A DNA stretch of 64,000 bases from Psococerastis gibbosa. Taxonomy: Eukaryota; Arthropoda; Insecta; Psocodea; Psocidae. The position numbers were made by a program, and so were the translations under genes. The notes beneath the pieces were generated by a model, which did not search any database, was not told the DNA's origin, and worked only from the letters and a program-made list of their open reading frames with translations. Every line of letters begins with the position of its first letter. Positions within the stretch are counted from its first letter, which is position 1. Positions 23,561 to 33,018 of this stretch are shown here, one piece after another. The stretch spans positions 36,913,419 to 36,977,418 of the forward strand of contig OZ020486.1 in NCBI GenBank assembly GCA_963971405.1. The letters are read 5' to 3'.

Positions 23561-24214
23561 ATGTAGGAAAAATGTTCTTGATGGAAGCGAATGACCCGTC
23601 TCTCCTATATAGAACTAGTTCAACGAAAAATTCGTGCGTGTAACACTACTATTACTGGCCATTACCTACTTTAAAAATAGCACATGTCCGTGAACACTTT
23701 CAAAGTTTTAAGGTGCTCATCTAGAAGGAATGTGCACTAAAAATCCGCTTCAACCATGCATGGAGGGGGTGTCGAAATTCACGAGCTATAGAAATGGGTC
23801 CAAATTACTGGACAACATGAACCTGGAAGACATTGATTATTTCTCCAGCACTTAATATCTCAGCGCAGAGCTGCACACGACGCACACGTACCTGTGCCTG
23901 GAACTGGAGAGGCACGTAGTACGCTCACTTGCTACTTCTGGACACGCTAGCTCGGACAGCTTTATGCATTTCCCTCAGAACGAGTGTCTGGCTTACTAAT
24001 TTTTGGAATTTCTTTCAACCGTTTCAGGCACTATCAATATATTGGGTTTGAAATGAGTACAAGCAAGCTCCACCACTCCTCTTGCGGATGGCTGCGAAAC
24101 GTGAAACCAATTTAAAGCAACCATATCCATGTGTTGTATTTTACCAATGAAAACAGAAGCTGCAATGCTATTTATTACGGCTTGTTGAAACACAGTGCTT
24201 TTTGTTGGAATCTG

Positions 24215-24576
24215 TTGTTTCTAACGCCTGCTTTTAGCATTTCTGCTTTAAGCAACCCTGTCAGCCTGGTGGGGGGAGTGAGTCTGTTGGTTAACTTGAG
24301 GCACCCTAAGGGCAGACTCATTCACCTCGGGGAAAGGGGAGTTGACTGACAGTGTGGATCTCCTGATTATAGTGGCTTCCGAACCACATGGGGAACATAG
24401 TAAAGTCACACGATTAAATCGGAGGTGATCAGGACTCGGCAAGCACTGGTATAGTCTCAGCACGTTATCATGTCCCACCATGTTCCCCTGCCAACGCTGT
24501 ACACACTACCAAGTTTGCCACAGCTTCAAACATGCTCTACCCTAGCCCTAGCTAATGAATTCAACATGGTAAGGCT
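24215..24576 (-). repeat. 5S-like SINE, copy 1
   Basis: Homologous to 56444-56794. Read on the minus strand it starts CCAACAGCCTTACCATGTTG, resembling the 5' end of 5S rRNA, and ends in TTAGAAAC. GTTGGAATCTG flanks it at 24204-24214 and 24577-24587, a plausible target duplication that partly overlaps the element's own 5' GTTGG. Confidence 0.65.
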
Positions 24577-24599
24577 GTTGGAATCTGCAACTTGCAGTA

Positions 24600-25570
24600 A
24601 CCTGTTAAAGTTAAAGACACCAATATTGCATCCAGGTGCTTTTGTTCGCTGGCCTCAATGACCGTGTACATGATAGAACCAGCCGACAAACCTGTCAGAA
24701 TGTGAAAACCATACAGGTCTGATGGGTGTTGACATTTTTGTGGACGTTTGTTGATGAGTGACGACAATCAAGTGGATGAACTACAGCGAAACAAAAACAG
24801 GTCGGAGTTCAGAGGAGGAGACACATTACACAATTATCATACGCAGTAGGAAAAACATCGGAGAAAATATTATTATGCAGCAGGTAATGCTTTCGGCTTT
24901 CCTCTGACAAAGAGCGCCAAATGATGTATCTCGTACTTGTACCATAATGCATTTTGGTCATTTTTTGGCGTCCACATCATCTAGAAAGCATAGCAGCATG
25001 GCTTAAACGCAATGCATACTTTACAGTATACATGGTCAATTCAGGAGTGGAAGAAGCATGTAAAACGTATTTATAGTTGAAGAGGTTTCCATGGGTCCGT
25101 GACTTTAGGCCTTCGTACGTGCATTCCACATGCAAATCCACATTACCGATTACCATTCATTTTTTCCTATTTAACATCACAGGAGCTTGACTGTTTGAAC
25201 TTACAGTAGGTAAACATCTTAATAGGTACTCATCATGCTAAACTCCACGACTATATCTTAACCTTGAGGTTAAGAGAGAAGACAACCGGACATGCACATT
25301 ACACGTTTTCGACGACTTTTTTGTTGCACAAAGTCAAATTGTAAAATTTTTATCGCAATTAAAAAAACAATTGGATAGAATTTTTTTTATGAAGAATAAT
25401 TAATCAGGCCAAGGCTAAAATTGAAGAAAAGTTGCTGCATTTATTTATTTGAAGACAAGCGTAAGGTTTGAGGTGGACGTGCTATAGTAGGCTATATTAT
25501 ATTTCTTGGAATAATTTATTTGGTTTAATATAAATTCCCCTAGCTGGTGCATTAACCAGTTATGGAGAAA
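24600..25570. other. Non-coding stretch, nothing recognised
   Basis: AT-rich sequence without a supported gene, RNA or repeat boundary. Confidence 0.35.
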
Positions 25571-25574
25571 AAAT

Positions 25575-25803
25575 AATACTTCTCTTCTGGCTCTACAGCC
25601 CATGATGAGCCAGTCATCTCGGTATTGTACAACTCCCCACCATCTACGGACTCCCCAACTCGCGAAGGTCAGTATCCAGCTCATCCTTCCTGCGTTTTCG
25701 AGGACGTCCCGCCAGTTTTCTTCCTGTCATACTTGCTTTGTACATCTTTTTCGGCATGCGGTCATTTGACATTCTTACGTCCAAGCCATCGTATGCGTTG
25801 CGC
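25575..25803 (-). pseudogene. LINE 3' end (family L1a, copy 3)
   Basis: Same antisense block as 45827-46045: TCTGGCTCTACAGCCCATGA, CTCCCCAACTCGCGAAGGTC and CTTGCTTTGTACATC on the plus strand. A stretch after GATGAGCC is deleted relative to the other copies. Confidence 0.6.
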
Positions 25804-25814
25804 TTTTATTTAAA

Positions 25815-27119
25815 AAAAAAAAAACACTGCTTCCTATAAAATTCGATTTTGGATAGGTATCTAAAAGATCCTTTCCCTCCAGTTGTCTCTTAAACAAGAA
25901 CACATGCATACTAACTAATACAATTCTCGAAGTAAGCAAGTCTGAATTCTGCGAGAGCTATTTTCGCCCCTGTCAAGTCTGTTAGGTTAATTAGAGAGCT
26001 GCAAGGGGTCGGTGTTTATGAAGAACCCCGAGGTGCGAGACGACCCTTCAAATGGTTACAGATACCATCTTTACAGGGGTGTGCCCGTACATTCCATAAG
26101 TCTTCGGGGCCATGTTTCTTTCTATTCGAAGATATCTTAATCGCTATGTCAATATTATCAAAGTTTTGTTGAATGTTTAGTAATTAGCAACAATCAACAC
26201 CATCTAATGAATTTCTATTGCAATCTCAATGCATAAAATTGGAATTTGGGCAAGTCTTGCAGTCGCTCCTGATAATTTTTAAGACTGCTCAAGTAGTAAG
26301 TTACATAACTTTAGCTGACTATATTTGAATTGGTAAGAATCTTCAGTTCCAATTCAGTCTTCAGTCCCAACCTTTTATGGAAAACATCTCAGTCTAATAC
26401 AACAATACTACTTAAATATTACAGTCCTCCTCCCTGCCCCCGGGTATGAGCGCCCATGTGTAATGCCCCGAAATGGTTAAGGGTGCACTACGAATGGGCA
26501 AGGAGTTCTCCAAGAAGACTAATTAACTAGTCAGAGGATCCGAACTAAATGCTGTATAATAGTGGTGGTTCAATCGTTTTATACATCAATGTTACATTAG
26601 ACAGAGGCTGGTTCATAGTTAGGTAATCACACAATAGGATATACTATTATAACTATCGTGAGAGTCACACATAAACGGACGTACCAAAATATATGAATAT
26701 ACATACACACGGATATTGTAACACGGATATTACACATGTCAATTGGGCAATTGGTGGGCAAAAAAGGCACAAAATTATATTCCGCTCAAGTTTACAAAGA
26801 TCTCAGAAAGGAAAAAGAGACCGCGCTCGTTGACATTTCCCATTGCGATTCAATTGACAAAGAAAAGTCGACAAAAAAAGAACACGAAGAAAATCACCTA
26901 AGCGTAAAACTGTAACGTGAACGTTTCAAAGCTGAATGAAAGAAGTCCGTTTAATTATTTGTTTATTGAAGGGCTTCCTGGGAACCAGGCTGTTTATTGT
27001 CAGGGGACAGCCGTGTTGAGACCGTGTTGGCTTGTTTCTTTCGGAAATGGAAGACGGATGACTGTCCTCTATAGTTTATCTTCATCGATACCACCGGATA
27101 CAGTCCAAATCCTGCATTA
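25815..27119. other. Non-coding stretch, nothing recognised
   Basis: No gene, RNA or defined repeat recognised. The 71-codon frame ending in the minisatellite is not convincing. Confidence 0.35.
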
Positions 27120-27240
27120 TGGGGGGGAGTGAGGGGGGGGAGTGAGGGGGGGGAGTGAGGGGGGGGAGTGAGGGGGGGGGGGTGTGTGAGGGGGGTGTGA
27201 GGGGGTATGGGGGGGGTGAGTGGGGGGGTGAGTGGGGGGG
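27120..27240. repeat. G-rich minisatellite
   Basis: About 120 bases of tandem GGGGGGGGAGTGA units passing into GGGGGTGTGAG and GGGGGTGAGTG variants. The strand has many runs of five or more G and could form G-quadruplexes. It is a replication-slippage hotspot and an assembly-risk site. Confidence 0.85.
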
Positions 27241-27415
27241 AATCAAAAAAGTACATCACGGGTACCAAATAGGGGGACTTAAATTTTTTTAACAAAATAC
27301 TTCTTATTGATCATTGGATTCGTCTTGATGAGATTAATTATTCTGTGGGCATCATGATTCATCACAACTCGAGTTGCCCCATACATATAAAGTATCATTC
27401 CTATAATATTCGTAC

Positions 27416-27585
27416 GCAAGGACGGACGGGTAGCTTACCCCCCCCCCCCCCCCCCAATTTACAAATTTAGCAAATCTGTTGTAAGTTAATTTATTACGCT
27501 CTGATTTAATCGATCCTACATGTTTTTCCTATTTTGACACACAACTACCTCCCCCCCCCCCAATGGGCTGGATCCGTCCCTGTTG
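27416..27585 (-). mobile_element. GGATCCAG-type C-rich MITE, copy 1
   Basis: Right edge reads CAATGGGCTGGATCCGTCCC; read in reverse, the element starts GGGACGGATCCAGCCC. The interior has two C-runs separated by a conserved TTAATTTATTACGCTCTGAT and ATGTTTTTCCTATTTTGAC. The family recurs at 42890 (inverted), 47602-47912 (tandem) and 59383 (inverted). The termini resemble hAT-type non-autonomous elements. Confidence 0.6.
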
Positions 27586-27836
27586 GTACGTAGGTACTTT
27601 ACAAATTCAAAATGGGTTGAGGTAACTCGAATTGCCGCTGTTTGGACTTGACGTTTACAATAATTATAATTGCATTCCACCCCATGTGCTAAACACAACT
27701 CAAAGCAGGTATAATATACTATAATTCTGTTGCCTTTGCATATTGATTTATTTTTGCGCGAAAATTCACGTAGGTCAACGACTCGCACCCGCTCTTGGGT
27801 TAAGTGTCAATGGTTAGTTTACCTCATGTGGTCAAT

Positions 27837-27965
27837 TAGCCCTTGTAGCCGGCTTGGATTGGGTTGACATCGAAGACGTTTACCAGTTTGCCAATGGCCA
27901 AAAATTCATGCGGATGCCATATCAGTCGTGTCTGAAAGACAATGGTGTCGTTGACATTGGCCTAT
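27837..27965 (+). repeat. Dispersed repeat (ACATCG...CAGTTTGCCA family)
   Basis: GGGTTGACATCGAAGACGTT, then ACCAGTTTGCCAATGGCC and AAAAATTCATG. Related blocks occur at about 21858, 44947 and 46700. Ends and class are not determined. Confidence 0.5.
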
Positions 27966-28080
27966 CATCAAATCAAATCAAATTTTAATATATCCCAATC
28001 CAGTATACAATTTAACATTTCCCTATGGGCTAGGACCGTTCTAGGGTGGATATAAAGGTATATTTTCTAAAATAATTTTT
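27966..28080. repeat. Dispersed repeat with (ATCAA)n edge
   Basis: A short ATCAAATCAAATC tandem edge, then CTATGGGCTAGGACCGTTCT and AGGGTGGA. The same order is at 44525-44650 (ATCAATCAATC, then CTATGGGCTAGGCCCGTTTT). A microsatellite edge on a short dispersed repeat suggests the reversed 3' tail of a LINE or SINE. Confidence 0.5.
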
Positions 28081-28221
28081 AATAATCACGTAATGGCATT
28101 CGTCTGTGTATTTGTGAGTGTGTTCATGTGTGTTTGTGGTGTATTAATGTGTACTTGTTAGTTTTTGTTTATTATTATGCAATTTCTACGTCAGTAAGCT
28201 ACTTTTTTACATACTATACAA

Positions 28222-28257
28222 GTCGGAGTCTGTACCACTACTCTACAAGTCCTGCTT
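28222..28257 (-). repeat. SINE family A head remnant
   Basis: CGGAGTCTGTACCACTACTC then TACAAGTCCTG is the reverse of the family A 5' end. Only this piece survives. Confidence 0.45.
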
Positions 28258-29095
28258 GTATCTGTACGGCAGAATATTTTACGATAATCTAATAAGGCAT
28301 AAACTTTTAACTTCACTTATACCATATTTAAATTAGTAATGATGTTAATTTATCCTGTGGGGAGCTCATCCTAACTAACTTCAAAACTACAAAAAGGTAT
28401 AAATTCATATACCGTGGGACCCAATAAAATGGAAAACAAATTAAAATCTGGAAACCTTAAAAAAGGGTGCATGAAAAGTTGAAACATCAACCGCCTCATT
28501 TAATCCTCGAGGGTACAAAAGATAAGGGGTACAAAGTAATGGTTTTCCTATCTTAATGTCATACAACGCCTTAAGGATTTTCGAAATGTGTGTCCCGGCA
28601 AAGAATGTAAATATATTCATGGCTCCGTGTTTAATATTAATAAAAAAAATATGGTAGGTACCGGTACGGGCTGTGGGGTTTCACTAGATTCAGAGTTATT
28701 AGATACGGATTTAGGCGTTGTGATTTAATAATATAACACAGTGGGACGAGAAATCGTAACTTTCTTAAGGCAGGTTTTGAAAACTATTGTAAATTTGGTT
28801 TAAAATTAAATCGCTTTGCGAATCATAAGAAAAATGAGATCGGTAGGCCAAGATGACGTGCTTACTTAGAAGTCATTGAAGTTACGGATATTTCGTGTTA
28901 AGAGGACATGCCACGTAGAAAATGAGCACCCCAAAATTTCTAACTAGGTACGAAACCGAAAAGTAAAAATACGGTACCCGATTATATAATGCACGAAGTA
29001 GTCTTCTACAACTTAGACGAGCCAAATTTTTAATAACTTGCTGGGTTAGTAAAATAAAAAATAAAAAGTATTTAATTTTGGGAGTAGATATAAAA

Positions 29096-29587
29096 GGGGG
29101 TTCCTGGGACACTTTTAGGCCACTCTTGCTTTTTACCTCCGGGCATGGGGGTTCCTGGGACACTTTTAGGCCACTCTTGCTTTTTACCTCCGGGCATCAT
29201 TATTGTTCTAATTGTACATTGTCAGCCTCCGGCTATCACTTATTTTATACTACTTCTATGCTAACCTTGTAGCCTATAAAACCACAACACATCATATCAC
29301 AGGGGGTTTCTGGGACACTTTTAGGCCACTCTTGCTTTTTACCTCCGGGCATCATTTATGTTCTTATTGTACGTTGTCAGCCTCCGGCTATCAATTATTT
29401 TATACTACTTATATGCTAACCTTGTAGCCTATAAAACCACAACACATCATATCACAGGGGGTTTCTGGGACACTTTTAGGCCACTCTTGCTTTCTACCTC
29501 CGGGCATCATTATTGTTCTTATTCTACGTTGTCAGCCTCCGGCTACCACTTATTTTATACTATACTTATATGCTAACCTTGTAGCCT
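29096..29587 (+). repeat. Tandem subrepeats within the left TIR
   Basis: Units of 51, 155, 155 and about 131 bp. The 51-bp unit equals the first third of the 155-bp unit, and each begins GGGGGTT(C/T)CTGGGAC. The mirrored set lies at about 40998-41493. Short frames running across these units (29078-29576 and 41013-41231) are products of the repeat, not genes. Confidence 0.9.
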
Positions 29588-29668
29588 TTCTTCTTCTTCC
29601 CTTCTCTTCTTCTTCTTCTTCTTCTTCACACAGTGTAAGGGGGTCGCCCCCTCCTGTTATCGGACATC

Positions 29669-29681
29669 ATTCTCATTGTTT
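29669..29681. repeat. 13-bp target duplication of the TIR SINE (left)
   Basis: ATTCTCATTGTTT here and at 29897-29909 flank the SINE at 29682-29896 exactly. The right TIR retains only the tail-side copy (reverse, near 40911-40923). Confidence 0.9.
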
Positions 29682-29896
29682 AAATAAATAAATAAATAAG
29701 GACTTTTTGTTCTATTACTAAGCCAACCTAGCGGAGTTAGGGCTATAAAGCCCTCTCTTACACTCAACTAGGAAGGCCCGGGACCGCCTGCTTTACATGC
29801 CCTCCGAAGCATGACCAGAAAATGTAGCAAGTGTAGGACTCGAACCAACAACCTTTCGGGTGAAAGTTGGAGTCCGTACCACCACTCTACATGTCC
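29682..29896 (-). repeat. SINE family A, full length, inserted in the Polinton TIR
   Basis: Minus-strand tRNA-derived SINE. The (TTTA)-type tail lies at the low-coordinate side, and the tRNA-like head (reverse of GGTTGTTGGTTCGAGTCCTA) at the high side. The 13-bp duplication ATTCTCATTGTTT flanks it. The distal half is duplicated in the right TIR at 40817-40912. Confidence 0.9.
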
Positions 29897-30216
29897 ATTC
29901 TCATTGTTTCTTCTTCTTCTTCACGTAGCCTACATACCATATTTCGGGCGATTTCGCCTCCGCAATGATTATTTATTTGATTTACATCATTTCATAGTCT
30001 ATGATTAAGATAATCTTTCACCTTCACCATTATTATTGAAGCAATAGTATGTTTCTTTCAACCATTGGTTTTTAATAATCATTATCTAATTATAAGCTTA
30101 AAACTAGTTATGTAATTAATAAAACAAAAACAGAAATATTTAAAGAAATTATTCATATATTTACATTTCATATTATTGGTGTAGTTAACATAATACTTCA
30201 GTACATAATGAAATCT

Positions 30217-30522
30217 TCATTCTAGGATCTGTATGTTGACACTATTTTTTCCCCTATGGCTTGGAACGATGAGATACATCTCAGCTCCTGGAGTGACTTT
30301 GCTTCCTTGAAAGGCTGACAGGTATAGTTGAGGTATAAAACACTCCACAACTTCTTTTTCCGGTCCTCGCAGTATCACTTTCACAGCTGGCCCATATTCT
30401 GTTTTGTCTATCTGCACTATTTTCAGTATTTGGTACTTAGCTCCAATCACCAGTTTTCGCATTGACATGGTGGGCCCGGCTTCTTGGTTGATGGCATTAA
30501 CTTTATCACATAGAGATGCCAT
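30217..30522 (-). CDS. Small Polinton protein, possible OB-fold
   Basis: A 101-residue protein with its own ATG, nearest the left TIR. After a 25-residue lead it reads GAKYQILKIVQIDKTEYGPA and then VKVIL, a run of alternating hydrophobic beta-strand segments. Charged turns and a C-terminal strand (NSVNIQIL) follow. The strand pattern suggests a small beta-barrel such as an OB-fold. A single-stranded-DNA-binding role would suit an element with a protein-primed polymerase, but this is inference and I recognise no catalytic motif. It is transcribed away from the 30926 gene across a 0.4-kb gap that would hold the promoters. Certain as an ORF, uncertain in function. Confidence 0.7.
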   Translation of the reverse strand: MASLCDKVNAINQEAGPTMSMRKLVIGAKYQILKIVQIDKTEYGPAVKVILRGPEKEVVECFIPQLYLSAFQGSKVTPGAEMYLIVPSHRGKNSVNIQILE

Positions 30523-30925
30523 GTTCTAAGATTACACAAATTCACTTGTAAAGTTGGCGTAGTATTACTTGAATGAAGGTTTGGTCTCAACTAAGCCCCT
30601 CAACTGAGATGAGGGTGTATATCAGGTAAAATCATGTTGTGAGGGCCACAGCCGGAGGGGGATAGTTAAGTAATTTCTCCATTGCACCATATTTGTTAAT
30701 GTAGGAATCGTTTCTTAATGTTGATCTCTCATACACATCGGTGTATTATAGGCAGCTTACAACCTTAAATCAAATGACTGATTTGTCCTTCTGTACCTAA
30801 GGCACTACATTTATGGTACCCCACCTAGTTCTAAATCGATTGTGTCTCATTATCTCTCTTTAATGACCATAATTAACCGGGTTGTATATGTAACATGTGT
30901 GAAATAGCATCAGTTGCAATTGAAA
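30523..30925. promoter_or_regulatory. Divergent intergenic region between two Polinton genes
   Basis: A 0.4-kb gap between the starts of the minus-strand 101-residue gene and the plus-strand 231-residue gene. It is the only place for their promoters. No canonical TATAAA box or other defined element stands out. Confidence 0.35.
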
Positions 30926-31621
30926 ATGAAGGGTGTCTTGACCACATATTATCCACTTCGTGATGGACTAAGCATTATTGTTGGTTTGCAATTCAAAGCA
31001 TCAGCATTCGAAGTATACATCATAGTTGGTGATAAGGATCATGAAATTATATTCAATATGATCGAATGGCAGTCATGGTGTGCAACATTACAATCCTTTC
31101 GTTTATATCTACATAAGAAAACAATGTGTGGAAATATGATATGGACTCCTAATTTCATCAAATCAAACCTGACGATGATGTTAACGAATGATAATGAATT
31201 GGAAATGAAGTCCTCATCATCACATATTAAACTATCTAAAATAAATATTGAGAACATACAAGCGTTGAAAGCAATTCTTCATATTGTTTGCCATGAGTTG
31301 GAAAAGAAGAAGAGGTTGGCTAATTTCCATCTAAAAAATATTATGGAAGAGATATTTATAGAGTTGGAAACAGATGATGTTTCAATGGAAGCTCTTTTAC
31401 AGTTTGCCCAATCTCCAGCTCCAATAGTAGCTACTATCGAGGATGTTCGCAGTAAACTATTGTGGAAGAAGCATCAAAATCAATCAAATCGTATGTATTT
31501 AGAAATTATAACCATCTATGAAAATGAGTTGTGCTATGAGATACTTAAGCGCTGGTTGGAGCGAGCTAAAGTCATTATCAATCAGACTGTTGAACACGAT
31601 GGAACCGCTGGGGATAATTGA
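30926..31621 (+). CDS. Uncharacterised Polinton protein U1
   Basis: A 231-residue protein starting at ATG 30926; the frame opens a few codons upstream but without ATG. The N-terminal third alternates beta-like segments (SIIVGLQFKASAFEVYIIVG) with a following 'IIFNMIEWQSW' helix. That layout loosely recalls PC4-type single-stranded-DNA-binding coactivators, which is only a suggestion. The middle and C-terminus are helical and charged. Its last 23 bases overlap the start of the next gene at 31599 in another frame, so the two are probably on one transcript. Order beside the DEDD-like gene supports a replication or transcription role. I do not recognise the family. Confidence 0.75.
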   Translation: MKGVLTTYYPLRDGLSIIVGLQFKASAFEVYIIVGDKDHEIIFNMIEWQSWCATLQSFRLYLHKKTMCGNMIWTPNFIKSNLTMMLTNDNELEMKSSSSHIKLSKINIENIQALKAILHIVCHELEKKKRLANFHLKNIMEEIFIELETDDVSMEALLQFAQSPAPIVATIEDVRSKLLWKKHQNQSNRMYLEIITIYENELCYEILKRWLERAKVIINQTVEHDGTAGDN

Positions 31622-32090
31622 GTTTCAAGGTTTCAAAGATAATGAAAATAATTTCATCATCAAAGAATTGGCTATGGGCCCTGCATGCAAGAACCAGTAT
31701 GAACATTGGTTTTTCCGTCCACCCTTTCCATTCACCAATCTTACAAATCAAGTAAAAAGCAACAACACATGGTGCACAAATAATCTCCATAAGCTTCGTT
31801 GGGAAGAGGGGAACGTGGACTACATTCATTTAAAGAATATTTTACTAGAGTTTGCTAACCAATATGTTAGAATTGCTACTAAAGGAAAGGAGAAACAAGT
31901 TTGGCTTGCAGGAATACTAGAATGTGTTGTGTATGACTTGGACTCTGTGCTTCTGAGGAGTTTTGAGAAGTTACCTCATCTAGAAGCTAAGAAATGTATT
32001 CATACAGGAAACTGTGCAATGATCAATTTGAGGAAACTACAGAAATGGTTTCAAGATGTCAATTGTTTAATTGATGGTGATGTTGATTAA
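31599..32090 (+). CDS. DEDD exonuclease-fold-like Polinton protein U2
   Basis: A 163-residue protein. I take ATG 31599 because homologous-looking sequence begins there (MEPLGIIEFQGF). The open frame extends further back, over U1, without support. The first strand IIEFQGF followed by IIKELAM resembles the Exo I region of DnaQ/RNase T-type nucleases (D-x-E, then a second strand), but the first acidic position is not the usual D-x-E. Later YDLDSVLL and a His/Cys-rich part (CIHTGNCAMINLRKLQKWF) match the spacing of a small nuclease-like family common beside insect Polinton genes. Activity may be lost. AATAAA at 32091-32096 abuts the stop codon. Family assignment is inference. Confidence 0.7.
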   Translation: MEPLGIIEFQGFKDNENNFIIKELAMGPACKNQYEHWFFRPPFPFTNLTNQVKSNNTWCTNNLHKLRWEEGNVDYIHLKNILLEFANQYVRIATKGKEKQVWLAGILECVVYDLDSVLLRSFEKLPHLEAKKCIHTGNCAMINLRKLQKWFQDVNCLIDGDVD

Positions 32091-32096
32091 AATAAA
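32091..32096 (+). terminator. Polyadenylation signal after U2
   Basis: AATAAA immediately follows the TAA stop of U2 and lies 8 bases before the convergent integrase stop, so the two transcripts must end in the same few dozen bases. Confidence 0.6.
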
Positions 32097-32103
32097 GTTA
32101 TGT

Positions 32104-33018
32104 TTATAAAATTTCCGTTTTATTAATCCATGTAGGTTTCGGGAAACCAAGCCACTTCACATACAATTTATCCTTAGACTTTTTCAACACTTTCTCCACC
32201 AAATATACATCTGTGTGCTTGGTTTTCTGCAACTCTTCCATATACCACGACCCTAATATAGGTTCACCATCCATAGCCTCAAGGAGATAGGTAGTAGGTC
32301 GAGTAGGTTGTACAAGACGCACACGAAATACTTCTGTAGACCAGTTCGGTTGGTAACCCTTCTCAAATAAGGCTTTCTGCTTGCTGATTCTGACGGGATC
32401 ACCCTCTCGAAATTTCTGTTTGGTACTACCTTTCTCATCAACAGCTCTATACATAGATAATAATTTTGCTTCATGTTCTTCTCCCACATCGGCAGGACAC
32501 ATCTTAATGGTCCTATGCTTCGTAGTGTTGTATTGTTGCACTAAGCGAGGTACTAAATGTAACCACTTATAACCACCCTGCAAGCTGAATTCCTTCCACA
32601 TTCGATTTTTCAGAGTGCGATTCCAACGTTCAATAATTGAAGCTTTCAGTGTAGAATAAGTAGCATAATGATTAATGTTATATTGTTTTAGAATACATTT
32701 CATTTGTATATTGAAAAATTCCAGTCCCATATCTGTCTGAAGGTGGGCAGGAGCTTGAGGAGCTCTATCGAGAATTTTTACAAAAGCTTCAGTTACATCC
32801 TTCATAGATTTAGTTTTAACTGCTTCTGCATAGCCGAACTTTGTGAATGCATTTATCACTGTTAGAATATATTTATATCCTTTATTAATCCTTGAATATG
32901 GAATCATTTCCACCAGATCTGCTTGCCATAAATCATGCATTCCTTTAACAGTCACATGGCGTCGGGGATAATTCCGTCGAGCAGGTCGATGAATTTCATC
33001 AACCAAAGCTTGTTTCAT
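32104..33018 (-). CDS. Retroviral-type integrase with C-terminal chromodomain
   Basis: A 304-residue DDE recombinase that would cut and join the element's ends to the host chromosome in the nucleus. The catalytic acids are visible: D34 in WQADLVEM, D96 in LQTDMGLEFF and E130 in KASIIERWNR, which is the rve core. SH3-like C-terminal sequence with FREGDPVRISKQK follows near residue 205. The last 40 residues (DVYLVEKVLKKSKDKLYVKW) form a chromodomain, which in other integrases steers insertion to modified histones (known for the family). The N-terminal HHCC zinc region is absent from this ORF. ATGA overlap with the upstream DUF8207 gene suggests they are expressed together. No disruption. Confidence 0.93.
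   Translation of the reverse strand: MKQALVDEIHRPARRNYPRRHVTVKGMHDLWQADLVEMIPYSRINKGYKYILTVINAFTKFGYAEAVKTKSMKDVTEAFVKILDRAPQAPAHLQTDMGLEFFNIQMKCILKQYNINHYATYSTLKASIIERWNRTLKNRMWKEFSLQGGYKWLHLVPRLVQQYNTTKHRTIKMCPADVGEEHEAKLLSMYRAVDEKGSTKQKFREGDPVRISKQKALFEKGYQPNWSTEVFRVRLVQPTRPTTYLLEAMDGEPILGSWYMEELQKTKHTDVYLVEKVLKKSKDKLYVKWLGFPKPTWINKTEIL

Larger units (their letters stand above)
28901..29772 (+). repeat. Left terminal inverted repeat of the Polinton
   Basis: Matches the reverse complement of 40817-41541. Outer end AAGAGGACATGCCACGTAGA; inner end inside a SINE A copy. It carries about 145 bp (roughly 28940-29085) absent from the right TIR. Inside are a 51-bp unit (29096-29146), two 155-bp units (29147-29301, 29302-29456) and a partial unit (29457-29587), all starting GGGGGTT(C/T)CTGGGACAC. 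A TTC-repeat stretch follows, then the SINE tail. Confidence 0.9.

Noticed and set aside
26963..27295. 110-codon Pro/Thr-rich minus-strand frame
   Set aside because: Translation of the G-rich minisatellite; no independent support as a gene.
29078..29576. Three overlapping open frames with LRLS-ILYYLYANLVAYKTTTHH-like repeats
   Set aside because: They are translations of the 155-bp TIR subrepeats, and the same frames appear inverted at 41013-41231. No protein function is implied.
29581..29640. TTC-rich repeat in the TIR considered as a CRISPR-like or regulatory array
   Set aside because: Simple (TTC)n sequence with no spacer structure, mirrored in the right TIR; a microsatellite.
32253..32489. 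78-codon minus-strand frame inside the integrase
   Set aside because: Out-of-frame shadow of the integrase coding sequence.
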